64,000 nt of DNA, from positions 682,001-746,000 of the forward strand of contig NZ_CP050307.1 in NCBI RefSeq assembly GCF_014189535.1. Direction: 5' to 3'. The notes under the pieces are model-generated. The model ran no database searches. It worked only from the letters and a program-made list of their open reading frames with translations, and was not told the origin of the DNA. Below, piece by piece: positions 1 through 8,676 of the stretch (the first letter of the stretch is position 1; every line of letters begins with the position of its first letter). This stretch comes from Rhizobium lusitanum. Its GTDB lineage: Bacteria; Pseudomonadota; Alphaproteobacteria; Rhizobiales; Rhizobiaceae. The position numbers and the translations under genes were made by a program.

Positions 1-3
1 CAT

Positions 4-2043
4 ATGAGTGCTGCCGCCCTTTTCGCGGTCAATGGCCGCTTCTTCACGCAGAGCGCAACGGGGGTGCAGCGTTATGCGTCGAATGTCGTGCGCGCACTGG
101 ATGGTGTGCTCGCCGCAGCGGATGCGCGGGCGGCGATCATTGCTCCATCGGGGACGCCAAATCCGGGGCTCAGTCATATGCCTCTGATCCAGTCGGGACC
201 TCTTTCGGGACATCCCTGGGAGCAGATCACTTTGCCCGCCCAATGGCACGGCCGGCTCCTCAACCTTTGCAACACCGCGCCTGCCTCCAAGGCCGATCAG
301 ATCGTCTGCATCCACGATGCCAACGTATTTTCGGCTCCCGAAAGCTATAACCGCACCTTTCGGATGGTCTATCAGACGCTGCAGCCGCTTCTCGTGCGCC
401 GGTCCGCGCGGATTGCCACGGTCTCCCATGCCGCGGCACGCCAGATCGCCCGGCATCTGCCAATCCGGATCGAGGACATCGCCGTGCTTCCAAATGGCCA
501 TGAGCACGCCTTGAGCTGGGATCCAACGCTTGCACAAATGGCGCCGGGCTTTATCACCAAAACGTTCGGGCAAAGCGATCGCCGGTTCATTCTGGCTCTG
601 GGTTCCAGGGCGCGTCACAAGAACCTCGCGCTGCTTGTCGATGCGGCTCCCGGGCTTGACGAGATCGGCGTGGATATTGTGATCGCCGGTGGAGGCGCCG
701 AGATTTTTGTTCCCGGCGCACTCAAACAACGATCGAACGTTCATCTGATCGGCCGGGTGTCGGACCACGATCTGGCCTACCTGCTCGAAAGGGCGCTCTG
801 CCTCACCTTTCCGTCGCTGACGGAAGGTTTTGGCCTTCCGATCGTCGAAGCCATGGCGCGGGGTTGCCCAGTCATCGCTTCGTACACCGCGAGCATGCCG
901 GAAGTCTGCGGCGATGCTGCTTTGCTTGCCTCGCCGTCCGATCCTGCGGCTTGGATCCGGCATATCCGCGCGCTGAAGGATACGCCCGAACTCCGCAGCG
1001 AACTCGTCGGAAGGGGACATGATCAGGTCCTGCATTTTTCCTGGTCGCAGACGGCTTCCGGTTATATGGAGTTGCTCGAACGGCCCGCAGCAGAGCCGAA
1101 AACCTACAAGCCGGTCACTGCGAGTGTTCCGCGCACGGCAGTCGTCATCGCCACACGCGGGCGGCCCGGTGTCGTAAGCGCCACGGTCCGCCACCTGCTT
1201 GCCACGCAAACGTTGAAGCCTGAAGCCGTTATCGTTTCCTGCATTGATATTGCGGATGCGGGCGATCTGGTCGGGCATGCGGGGGTGACGGTGGTGGCTG
1301 GCCTGCCGGGCCTGACCACGCAGCGCAATACTGCGCTCTTGAGCCTGCCGGAAGACACCGAGATCGTCGCCTTCTTCGACGATGACTTCGTTGCGGACAG
1401 GAATTGGCTTGCCGCCGCCGCAAGGTCGTTTCGTGACGATAGCCAGATCGTCGGCTTTACAGGACGTGTCCTTGCGGACGGTGTCAACGGCCCAGGTATC
1501 GGTTTCGAAGAGGCGTTGCGCCTTGTGGAGGCCGCTCCGCCAAGCGACTGGAGCTGGATCGAGCCCTACAGTCCCTATGGCTGCAATATGGCATTCCGGG
1601 CGGAAGCCATTGGCGATACCCGTTTCGACGAGCGGCTCGTTCTCTATGGTTGGCTGGAAGATCGAGATTTTGCCGCAGCACTTGGCAAGCGCGGCGGTCG
1701 TTTCGTCAAATGCGCGGAAGCTTTCGGCGTGCATATGGGCGTCAAGAACGGCCGGATAAGCGGCGAGCGCTTTGGTTATTCGCAGATCCTAAACCCCATC
1801 TACATGCTGCGAAAAGGCACGATGACGGGCGCAAAGGTCGCCAACCACATCTTTTGCAACATGGCCATGAACTTCGCGCGAGCGGCATGGTCCGAACCTT
1901 TCGTCGACAGGCGCGGACGGGCCAGGGGCAATCTGATCGCAATCGCCGATCTTCTTCGTGGCCGCCTGGAACCAGAACGCGCGGCAAGGCTGACAGCGAA
2001 AAACAATACAGGGCAACTTAAGTCGGAGGTGACGACCAGATGA
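4..2043 (+). CDS. Bifunctional GT4-GT2 glycosyltransferase fusion
   Basis: Two glycosyltransferase modules lie in one 679-residue chain. Residues about 1-360 look like a GT4 (GT-B fold) retaining enzyme, with the E-x7-E signature at E274 and E282 in EGFGLPIVEAM. Residues about 376-620 look like a GT2 (GT-A fold) inverting enzyme, with a VVIATRGRP opening and an acidic DDD at 459-461 in place of the usual DXD metal site. It would be cytoplasmic and add two sugars to a lipid-linked repeat unit. The ATG lies three bases from the window edge, so a longer upstream start cannot be excluded. It overlaps the next gene by 4 bp, which suggests coupled translation in a polysaccharide operon. Sugar specificity cannot be read from sequence. 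Confidence 0.85.
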   Translation: MSAAALFAVNGRFFTQSATGVQRYASNVVRALDGVLAAADARAAIIAPSGTPNPGLSHMPLIQSGPLSGHPWEQITLPAQWHGRLLNLCNTAPASKADQIVCIHDANVFSAPESYNRTFRMVYQTLQPLLVRRSARIATVSHAAARQIARHLPIRIEDIAVLPNGHEHALSWDPTLAQMAPGFITKTFGQSDRRFILALGSRARHKNLALLVDAAPGLDEIGVDIVIAGGGAEIFVPGALKQRSNVHLIGRVSDHDLAYLLERALCLTFPSLTEGFGLPIVEAMARGCPVIASYTASMPEVCGDAALLASPSDPAAWIRHIRALKDTPELRSELVGRGHDQVLHFSWSQTASGYMELLERPAAEPKTYKPVTASVPRTAVVIATRGRPGVVSATVRHLLATQTLKPEAVIVSCIDIADAGDLVGHAGVTVVAGLPGLTTQRNTALLSLPEDTEIVAFFDDDFVADRNWLAAAARSFRDDSQIVGFTGRVLADGVNGPGIGFEEALRLVEAAPPSDWSWIEPYSPYGCNMAFRAEAIGDTRFDERLVLYGWLEDRDFAAALGKRGGRFVKCAEAFGVHMGVKNGRISGERFGYSQILNPIYMLRKGTMTGAKVANHIFCNMAMNFARAAWSEPFVDRRGRARGNLIAIADLLRGRLEPERAARLTAKNNTGQLKSEVTTR

Positions 2044-3776
2044 CGCAAAACAATCCGTCTCTTTTGGAACGCTCGTCCCGGCTTTGGCGGCTCGACGACG
2101 CTCCGGCGGAGAACGCCAATGAAGGGCCGGTCGCGCTCCTGCGATCGATGAGCGCGCTTGCGCTGCAACACAAGGTAAAACTCATTCTATGCACGGCCAT
2201 CGGTATCGGCCTGGCGGGATTTTACGCCCATTCCCTACCTCGGATCTATACAGCGACCGCGACCCTGCTGCTTGAGCCGCGCCGCTCGACATCCAGCTCG
2301 GGCCAAGACGCGAGCGCCGCGCAAAATCTCGACTTGAACAGAGCGGACAGCGAACTCCAGATCATCCGTTCAGAGCGCTTGCTCTCGGCGGTTTTTGACA
2401 GCCTGAATCTGGAAACTAGTCCGGAGCTTGGCCCACAACCACCTCGGATGCTCGATCTTGTCGTCAGCAATGTGCGGCGCATCTTGAACGAGCCCGAGAC
2501 AGGGGGCAGTGCCGTGACATCGGAGACTGGCAAAACAGCCCGCTCCGATGGGGTGGCTGCGACAAGCAATAGCGCGGCCCCGGCCACCGATGCGCGTCAA
2601 GCGGCATTCCAGAGCTTCGCGAAGCGCCTCGACGTCCGCCGGGTTGGTCAATCCTATGTCATGGAAATCAGTTACTCATCTTCCGATCCGGTGCTCGCCG
2701 CGCGTGTCGCCAATGCGGCCGTGTCCGGCTATATCCTGCAAGCGGTCTCTTTCAAGGCGGAGATGGCCCAGGCCGGGACGGAGGTGCTTCAGTGGCGCCT
2801 CGATGCCTTGGCCTCGCAGGTCGATGCCGCGACGGATGCCATGGAACAGGGAAAACTGCCGGCTATTCCGACGCCGGACGGCGATGCCCGGATTATCGGC
2901 GCGGCGCTACCGCCACTCAGCCCATCCGCGCCGCGCCCATCGTTGATCACTGCGCTTGGAGGCGTTCTCGGGTTGCTTGCCGGCTTCTCCATGATTGCGC
3001 TCAATCTTGCGCTCGATCGGAAGGTTCGCAACGCCAAGGACCTGATGCGGGATACCGGGATACCATGTCTCGGAACCTTGCCGGACGCGGTAAGTCGGGT
3101 TGACCTCAGGCGGGGCTCGCATAACAGAAGAACCTCCGTGGTCGTCAACCTGCCTGGCAGTGCTTATGCCGTGGCGATCCGTGATCTCAGGACATCCATC
3201 GAGATCGCCTGCTCGGCAATTCGCAATGAGCGAGGCATCGTGATCGCAGTCGCGGGCTGGGAGGCAGGCAATGGAGTATCGACGCTATGCTTGAGTCTGG
3301 CGCAATTTATTAGCCGGAGCGGTCGGCATACGACGCTTTTCAACGCGGAGATGGGGCAGATCGACCTCAGCGACGATGGTCCCGACGCTTTGCCGACAAC
3401 GTCGCTGGCCGATGCGCTCGTTGCCGACATGCGGCCGGAACAGGTGATTTTCGGGAACGGACGCGGAGACGGGGATGGCATTGCCGTGCTCCCCATACAT
3501 TCTGCAAACGCCTTGACAAATCTCTACGTCGATTTCCGTGATCGTCGTGTCGCACGGATCGTGGACGCAGCCCGTGCCAGAGGCGACGTGCTTCTCGGCT
3601 TGCCGTCGGTCGGCGGCTCGACGGATGCGCAGGCACTGGCAATTCACGCCGACGCGGTCTTGATCGTTGCCAACGCCGGGCGGACGACGACCGAGCAGGT
3701 CAACGACACACTACAGCAATTGCGACGCTCCGGCGCCAATGTGATTGGCACTGTGATCAACCGGGCAAAGGCATGA
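2040..3776 (+). CDS. Wzz/BY-kinase-like polysaccharide chain-length protein with degenerate ATPase
   Basis: This is a 578-residue inner-membrane co-polymerase of the Wzz/ExoP type. It has a first membrane segment at about 43-60, a periplasmic Wzz region, a second membrane segment at about 300-325, and a C-terminal cytoplasmic domain with the BY-kinase (ParA-like) fold. The expected Walker A is changed to GWEAGNGVST (residues 406-415), with Val413 where the catalytic lysine should be. The Walker A' aspartate cluster reads FNAEMG, and there is no C-terminal tyrosine cluster. The gene begins inside the end of the GT4-GT2 gene and ends 4 bp into the next GT2. It probably controls chain length or export without phosphotransfer. 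Family placement is firm; loss of kinase activity is inferred. Confidence 0.82.
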   Translation: MTQNNPSLLERSSRLWRLDDAPAENANEGPVALLRSMSALALQHKVKLILCTAIGIGLAGFYAHSLPRIYTATATLLLEPRRSTSSSGQDASAAQNLDLNRADSELQIIRSERLLSAVFDSLNLETSPELGPQPPRMLDLVVSNVRRILNEPETGGSAVTSETGKTARSDGVAATSNSAAPATDARQAAFQSFAKRLDVRRVGQSYVMEISYSSSDPVLAARVANAAVSGYILQAVSFKAEMAQAGTEVLQWRLDALASQVDAATDAMEQGKLPAIPTPDGDARIIGAALPPLSPSAPRPSLITALGGVLGLLAGFSMIALNLALDRKVRNAKDLMRDTGIPCLGTLPDAVSRVDLRRGSHNRRTSVVVNLPGSAYAVAIRDLRTSIEIACSAIRNERGIVIAVAGWEAGNGVSTLCLSLAQFISRSGRHTTLFNAEMGQIDLSDDGPDALPTTSLADALVADMRPEQVIFGNGRGDGDGIAVLPIHSANALTNLYVDFRDRRVARIVDAARARGDVLLGLPSVGGSTDAQALAIHADAVLIVANAGRTTTEQVNDTLQQLRRSGANVIGTVINRAKA

Positions 3777-4783
3777 CAAGAATGGAAGCTCCGAAAATAG
3801 CCGTAGTCATCACCTGCTGGAATTACGAAACCTATGTGGCGAGTGCGATCCGCAGCGTCGTTTCACAGGGCCGCGATGATTGTGAGCTTGTCGTCATCGA
3901 CGACGGCTCGACGGATTCTTCCTGGGACATCATCCAGGGTGAAGGTGTGACCGCCTATCGCATTGAAAACAGTGGACAACGGGCGGCGGGGTTTTACGGG
4001 CTTGAGCGGACACAGGCGCCGTTCGTTCTGTTTCTTGATGCGGACGACGAACTGGCTCCAGGTTCACTCGCAACTATCATTGCGAGACTGGATAGCGACG
4101 TCGCCAAGCTTCAATTTTCGCTGACCCGCATCAATGACCAGGGGGCCGTCACCAGTGCCGCGACACCTCTAAAAGAGTTTCGCGAACGCGAAACACTTGC
4201 GGATCTCGTATTGCGTACGGGCGTTTACACCACCCCACCGACATCCGGAAACGTGTTCAGGCGCGACCTGTGCGAACACCTTCGGGAAATGACCTACGAT
4301 CGCGCGGTGGACGGGGTGATCCTGTTTGCCGCGCCATTCATGGGCGATGTCGTGAGCCTGTCTGAGGAACTAGGACGCTACCGCGTCCATGGCCGTAATA
4401 TTTCCGGACTGGGTCGTGCCGTCGACCCGGCTTCGTTGCGTGGGGAATTGAACCGCTTTGTCCGGCGGATGAGCCACCTGCGCCGAATTCTGGTGCAGTA
4501 TGGTCGGTCGGACGAACTGGTTCAGCCCGAGCGGGCCTATTTCTATCTCGAGCGCAGCTTCTATCTGGCGATAGCCGAAGGGCGGCGCCCACCAATCGGA
4601 CGTCTCTTTGAACTGCTCCGCCAGCTTCGGCGGGAAGCCTATCCCATGAAGACCAAGGCGACCGTGGCAGCATTCTGGTTGCTGACGATGGTGCTCCCAA
4701 ACCGACGGGCGCGGGGCGGACTTGCCTATCGGTTGAATGGAGGCAAGCGCTCGACCCTCGGGCTGATTCAGTCGCTACTGTAA
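3773..4783 (+). CDS. GT2 family glycosyltransferase
   Basis: A 336-residue GT-A glycosyltransferase. The N-terminus has the classic GT2 sequence VVITCWNYETYVASAI, followed by VVIDDGSTD near residue 40 and the metal-binding FLDADDE near residue 90. The C-terminal third is basic with one hydrophobic stretch (about 295-310), possibly membrane associating. The ATG overlaps the preceding stop (ATGA), so the three leading genes form a tightly packed operon. The expected role is transfer of one sugar onto a growing repeat unit at the inner membrane; donor and acceptor are unknown. Confidence 0.87.
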   Translation: MTRMEAPKIAVVITCWNYETYVASAIRSVVSQGRDDCELVVIDDGSTDSSWDIIQGEGVTAYRIENSGQRAAGFYGLERTQAPFVLFLDADDELAPGSLATIIARLDSDVAKLQFSLTRINDQGAVTSAATPLKEFRERETLADLVLRTGVYTTPPTSGNVFRRDLCEHLREMTYDRAVDGVILFAAPFMGDVVSLSEELGRYRVHGRNISGLGRAVDPASLRGELNRFVRRMSHLRRILVQYGRSDELVQPERAYFYLERSFYLAIAEGRRPPIGRLFELLRQLRREAYPMKTKATVAAFWLLTMVLPNRRARGGLAYRLNGGKRSTLGLIQSLL

Positions 4784-4820
4784 CAGCTACGAGCCCAACG
4801 TCGGATCGGGCAGACCGCGA

Positions 4821-6263
4821 TCACCGACGACGGTCAGCCAGTTCGAGCCGTCCACGTCCAGCGATCAGTCGCACGCCGAGGGCAAAGAGCGTACCGACAT
4901 AGGCCACAGCGCCCGTCGCCACGACGAGCGCAAGCTCCAGGACATGATTCCAGGACCGTCCCGCGAGCTCTTCCCGCAGAATGAGAACCGACATCACCAT
5001 GACGATCGCAGCAAGAGCGATCTTCCATATGTTGTTCAACTGCGCCCCGATTCCAAGTTCCAATAGCCGGCGGGCGTCGTTCAAGTAGAATATGAACATG
5101 ATGGCCGAGAGGACAATGCGGGCCATACCGGCACCCTCGGTCGAAAAGAAATAGAAGCCGATCGAGATCAAAACGATCCTGAAACAGAGGTCGATGGCGT
5201 TCAGCCTGAAGAGAATATGAGGACGGTCAAGAGCGAGGCTGGCCGAATACAGGGTCTGAAAATAGGGGATCGGGATCACCGCCAATGAAAGCATGCAGAG
5301 CAGAGGAGCCGCATCCTTCCATTTTTCTCCGAGCAGCAGATCGGTGACAAGGTCCGATGTCAGCGATATCCCGATGCAGGCCGGCACTGAAATCAGCATT
5401 GCAAAACGGGCGGCCTTGAGGAAGGCCAGTCTCATTCGCTGAGGATCCGAGTTGATCTGCGAGAAGGCGGCCATCACCGGCTGCAGCGCCGGACCGATCA
5501 GGCTTTGCGTCGGAACCACAGACACGTCGCTCGCCACGGCATAGCGGCCGAGCGTGGTGCTGTCGGTGCCGGCGCCGATCAGAAAGCGGTCGAATTGCCA
5601 GTTCAGCGCCGAGACCAGTTGTGCGGAGCTGAACCAGCCGACGAAGCCGGCGAAGTTCGATAGACGCGCCAGCGATAGCGCCGGCCGGTAAGGAGCAAGC
5701 ACATAGGACATCGTCACGGCTGCTATCGAATTGGTGACGAAGTTGGCCGCGATGGCCCAGTAGGCCCCTCCGGAAAAAACGACGATGATGGAGACGACGA
5801 AGGCGCATAGTTTTCCGCAAAATTCCATCATGAAGGTTTGCTGGAAGCCCATATTCCGGGCAAAATGCACCATTGACGGACTGTAGAACCCTTTCACGAT
5901 CGGGCCTAAGGCCAACATGGCAATCAGCGGGATCAGTTGAGGGTTATGATTGAACATCGAAAAGGGCCACGCGGCGGCCATGACGATGAGCGCGATCAAT
6001 CCGCTCCTCATGACGCTCAGTGTAAAACCGGTGTCCAGATGGCTCTTGTCGATGACGTTCAGCCGGACCAGCGCTTGCGTGACCGGCACCTCGAGGACGG
6101 TGTCGACGACGACAACAAGCGACATGGCCAGCGCCGCCAGACCGAAATCGGCAGGGGTCAGGATACGAGCGAGAAACAAAAGCGTGAAGAAGTCGATGAT
6201 GCGCCCGAGGAAGCGCGACACGATGAGCCAGCCGGCTCCTTTGAAGGCTTTGAACGCGAGCAT
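4821..6263 (-). CDS. Polysaccharide flippase (Wzx/PST-type, MATE-like)
   Basis: This is a multi-membrane-segment protein with the N-terminal sequence FKGAGWLIVSRFLGRIIDF followed by LARILTPADFGLAALA, typical of Wzx/PST lipid-linked oligosaccharide flippases. About 12-14 hydrophobic helices cover nearly the whole 480 residues. It would move the completed repeat unit across the inner membrane for polymerisation. The open frame extends upstream to an ATG at 6353, but residues before Met at 6263 are charged, atypical of the family and without a better ribosome site, so I chose 6263. It is transcribed behind the HAD-type gene on the same strand and converges on the GT operon. I see no Wzy polymerase in the window. 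Confidence 0.82.
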   Translation of the reverse strand: MLAFKAFKGAGWLIVSRFLGRIIDFFTLLFLARILTPADFGLAALAMSLVVVVDTVLEVPVTQALVRLNVIDKSHLDTGFTLSVMRSGLIALIVMAAAWPFSMFNHNPQLIPLIAMLALGPIVKGFYSPSMVHFARNMGFQQTFMMEFCGKLCAFVVSIIVVFSGGAYWAIAANFVTNSIAAVTMSYVLAPYRPALSLARLSNFAGFVGWFSSAQLVSALNWQFDRFLIGAGTDSTTLGRYAVASDVSVVPTQSLIGPALQPVMAAFSQINSDPQRMRLAFLKAARFAMLISVPACIGISLTSDLVTDLLLGEKWKDAAPLLCMLSLAVIPIPYFQTLYSASLALDRPHILFRLNAIDLCFRIVLISIGFYFFSTEGAGMARIVLSAIMFIFYLNDARRLLELGIGAQLNNIWKIALAAIVMVMSVLILREELAGRSWNHVLELALVVATGAVAYVGTLFALGVRLIAGRGRLELADRRR

Positions 6264-6399
6264 CCTGAACCTAAGACCTCGCCCATCGCCATGGCAATCC
6301 AACATTGGCTCCATGCTGTTCCATTGCGGGCGGAAGCTCTTCGACGGAACCATGCTTGAGACGCGTTACAATAGTCATGGAAATGTCCTTGGCATAAAC

Positions 6400-8367
6400 T
6401 CAACGATATAGGCGGGCAGAGACCCCTCGCAGCACATGCGCCATTTCGAGCGCGGCAAGCAGGGGCGGTTTGAGCAGAGGGAAGTCACGCGCAATTGCGC
6501 CCTCGCGCCACAGATGCGATTTGACCGACATCAGCTTCTTGGAGAGATCTGTGTTTTGCGGGCGATTGAGCACATGCACCACCTCGGAGCGGCCGAAATC
6601 GACTGAGCGAGCGCCAACGCCGAGCGCCATAATATCGATCTTGCTTGGGTTCGTGATGGCTTGCTTGAGACGCAACCATGCGCAGTCGGCGTCGTCTAAA
6701 ACCTGCGCCCCACTTTTAATGCGATCGATGTATTGCAAGGCTCCGGACAGAAGCAGATTTCCGGCCGCCGGATCGAGCTTTCCATAGCGAACATCGCCGG
6801 AGTTGGCGACGACAACGCCGTCGTCACCCTCGCTGAACTGACGAACGGATGGCAAGGCAGGCTCGAACAGGCTCTCGATGATCTGCCAATAGCGCAGGAT
6901 CACGGTTTCCACCTTTAAGGGATTGTACAGGTTCTGCTCGACGACGAGGCCTGAGACCATCGGAAAATGGTCCTCGCTCAGCCCCTTGTAATTGCAGCGC
7001 GCAAACTGGATGGTCTCGAACCGGCGATCGGGAAAGCCGGCAGCCAGTAGCCGCTGAGTGCTGCCGTAAAGGCCCGTATCGCAAAGAACGATGCGCTTCG
7101 CTCCACCCGAAATTTGCTCGAGGTGGCGTGTGAAGAGGTCATTCTGCTGGCGAATGTCATCCAGCACCGCTTGGCCGGCGCTCGTATCAAGCCGTGCGAA
7201 AAACCGCGTTGGATCGAAAACCTGCCGCCAGGAATCCGGCAATTCGTAGCTCTGTCCACCCAAGGCGTGGGCAACGTCGGAAAATCTCTTGTTCTGGAAC
7301 TCCCGACCAAGTTCGTCCAGCACTGCCGGGCTCCTGGTCATAACCGCCGAACGTGCGGCGACAAGCCTTGAAATCAGGACGTTGTCGCGCTTGAGGTCAA
7401 GTGGCAGGCCGAGGGCCTGCAAAACCCGTTCGAAAGCCTCCCTGATGCCGATGCCGCCTCTTGCGCAGAACAACAGCGCGGTATCGCCGTTGGCTTTGGC
7501 CTGCGTGGCATACAGCCAGATGAACAGGCAGAATTCCGCCACGATCGGCCCGAAAACCTCTCGGCCGAAGGAGATTTTGTCGTCTGGCGCGGGAATATCC
7601 CGGCCGTGGTGCACCAGACGCTGGCGGATCTGTCTGAACGCTTCGGTGGCTGCGCCGTCTGCGCGCGAAGCGTAACGATCAAAACGGCTCCTCGGAAGGT
7701 GAACTGTCTTGATCCCCATCGCGCCGGGCACCCGGACGTCGGCCGTCATATCATCACCGATGTGCAGGATTTGCGACGGGGAAACGGCCTCGGTTTCGAG
7801 CACGACAGAAAACAGCCCGCCATAGCGTTTGCTCGCCTGGGCATCTGCGCTCGAATAGATCCCGTCGATAAGGCCGGGACCGTGGAAATGGTTGATCAAT
7901 TCCCCAAGCCGGTCGGCGGAAAGCCCCGTGTCGCTCACAGCGACAATTCGGACGCCTGCCTGTCGATATCGCCTCAATAACGTGGCCAGTGCCGCGTTTG
8001 CTAGGAGAGCTGTCTTTTCGACGGCCAGTTCTATGGCGAGACGCTCCTCTACCAGATCCTCGGGCAAACTGAGCACCGCCAGTTGGCTGCGGATAATATC
8101 GGTTAGCCGCACTTCGCCCGCACCACCGCCTGCATTGAGTGCGCGGTAAGCAAATTTCTGAGCAAGGAGGCGAGCCCTGACAAGCTCGCTCTTCCCGATG
8201 GTCAGACCTCGTTCCTTGAGGAGATGCGCGAAACGCGCTTCACCCACGGCAATCCGGGAGCGCTGCGACTTTCCATGGCGCAACAGTAGCGTGTCGAACA
8301 CGTCGGTAGAAATCAGCTCGATTTCGTCGGCATGCTGATAAAAATCGTCGAGGCTTCGCCGTAGCAC
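6400..8367 (-). CDS. Large HAD-superfamily protein of a polysaccharide locus (COG5610-like)
   Basis: A 655-residue protein. Residues 1-230 form a HAD hydrolase domain: motif I D22-V-F-D25-T, motif II VSDTGLS near 150 and the late acidic motif HIGDDMTADV near 205. The remaining ~400 residues are a separate domain I cannot name, with FCARGGIGIREAF and LCDTGLYGSTQRLL as its most distinctive motifs. Such long HAD proteins are found beside glycosyltransferases, but no reaction is established to my knowledge. The start is GTG, supported by a GAGGGGG ribosome site about 7 bases upstream. It lies just upstream of the flippase on the same strand and is divergent from the flavoprotein gene across an AT-rich promoter gap. 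Confidence 0.72.
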   Translation of the reverse strand: MLRRSLDDFYQHADEIELISTDVFDTLLLRHGKSQRSRIAVGEARFAHLLKERGLTIGKSELVRARLLAQKFAYRALNAGGGAGEVRLTDIIRSQLAVLSLPEDLVEERLAIELAVEKTALLANAALATLLRRYRQAGVRIVAVSDTGLSADRLGELINHFHGPGLIDGIYSSADAQASKRYGGLFSVVLETEAVSPSQILHIGDDMTADVRVPGAMGIKTVHLPRSRFDRYASRADGAATEAFRQIRQRLVHHGRDIPAPDDKISFGREVFGPIVAEFCLFIWLYATQAKANGDTALLFCARGGIGIREAFERVLQALGLPLDLKRDNVLISRLVAARSAVMTRSPAVLDELGREFQNKRFSDVAHALGGQSYELPDSWRQVFDPTRFFARLDTSAGQAVLDDIRQQNDLFTRHLEQISGGAKRIVLCDTGLYGSTQRLLAAGFPDRRFETIQFARCNYKGLSEDHFPMVSGLVVEQNLYNPLKVETVILRYWQIIESLFEPALPSVRQFSEGDDGVVVANSGDVRYGKLDPAAGNLLLSGALQYIDRIKSGAQVLDDADCAWLRLKQAITNPSKIDIMALGVGARSVDFGRSEVVHVLNRPQNTDLSKKLMSVKSHLWREGAIARDFPLLKPPLLAALEMAHVLRGVSARLYR

Positions 8368-8676
8368 TAAACACCCCCTCGGCGTGCACCGATTTAGTCA
8401 ATTTTCTCATGCGAGATATAGTTCCCAATATCGAACTGATTATAATCACGGCTCGACATCAATAATAAGTACAGGTTAACAGCATAGAGCGAAATATATC
8501 AAGTACTATTCGAATTATATAGGGTAAATCACTTGAATTTTTGTTCCAGTATCCTACTCGTAAAGATTAGTATGCGCTATAGTACCAAATTATTTGCGAG
8601 ATATGTTCTAATTCAACTTCCAATATCTAGAAATATAATCTAGGCTCACACAACTGTTGGAGGTAAGGGTGACTCC
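8368..8676. promoter_or_regulatory. AT-rich divergent promoter region of the polysaccharide locus
   Basis: This 309-base gap separates divergently transcribed genes and is far richer in A and T than its surroundings. I see no gene in it. It contains an imperfect direct repeat, TGCGAGATAT followed by GTTC and CCAATATC, once at 8410-8432 and again at 8595-8627. The first copy lies about 43 bases from the HAD-gene start and the second about 50 bases before the flavoprotein ATG, so both could bind the same regulator. Exact promoter elements cannot be assigned by eye. Confidence 0.5.

Noticed and set aside
1104..1487. Long antisense open frames across the GC-rich genes (for example opposite 1104-1487 and 5937-6411)
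   Set aside because: They follow codon bias of the real genes on the opposite strand and encode low-complexity, non-family sequence.
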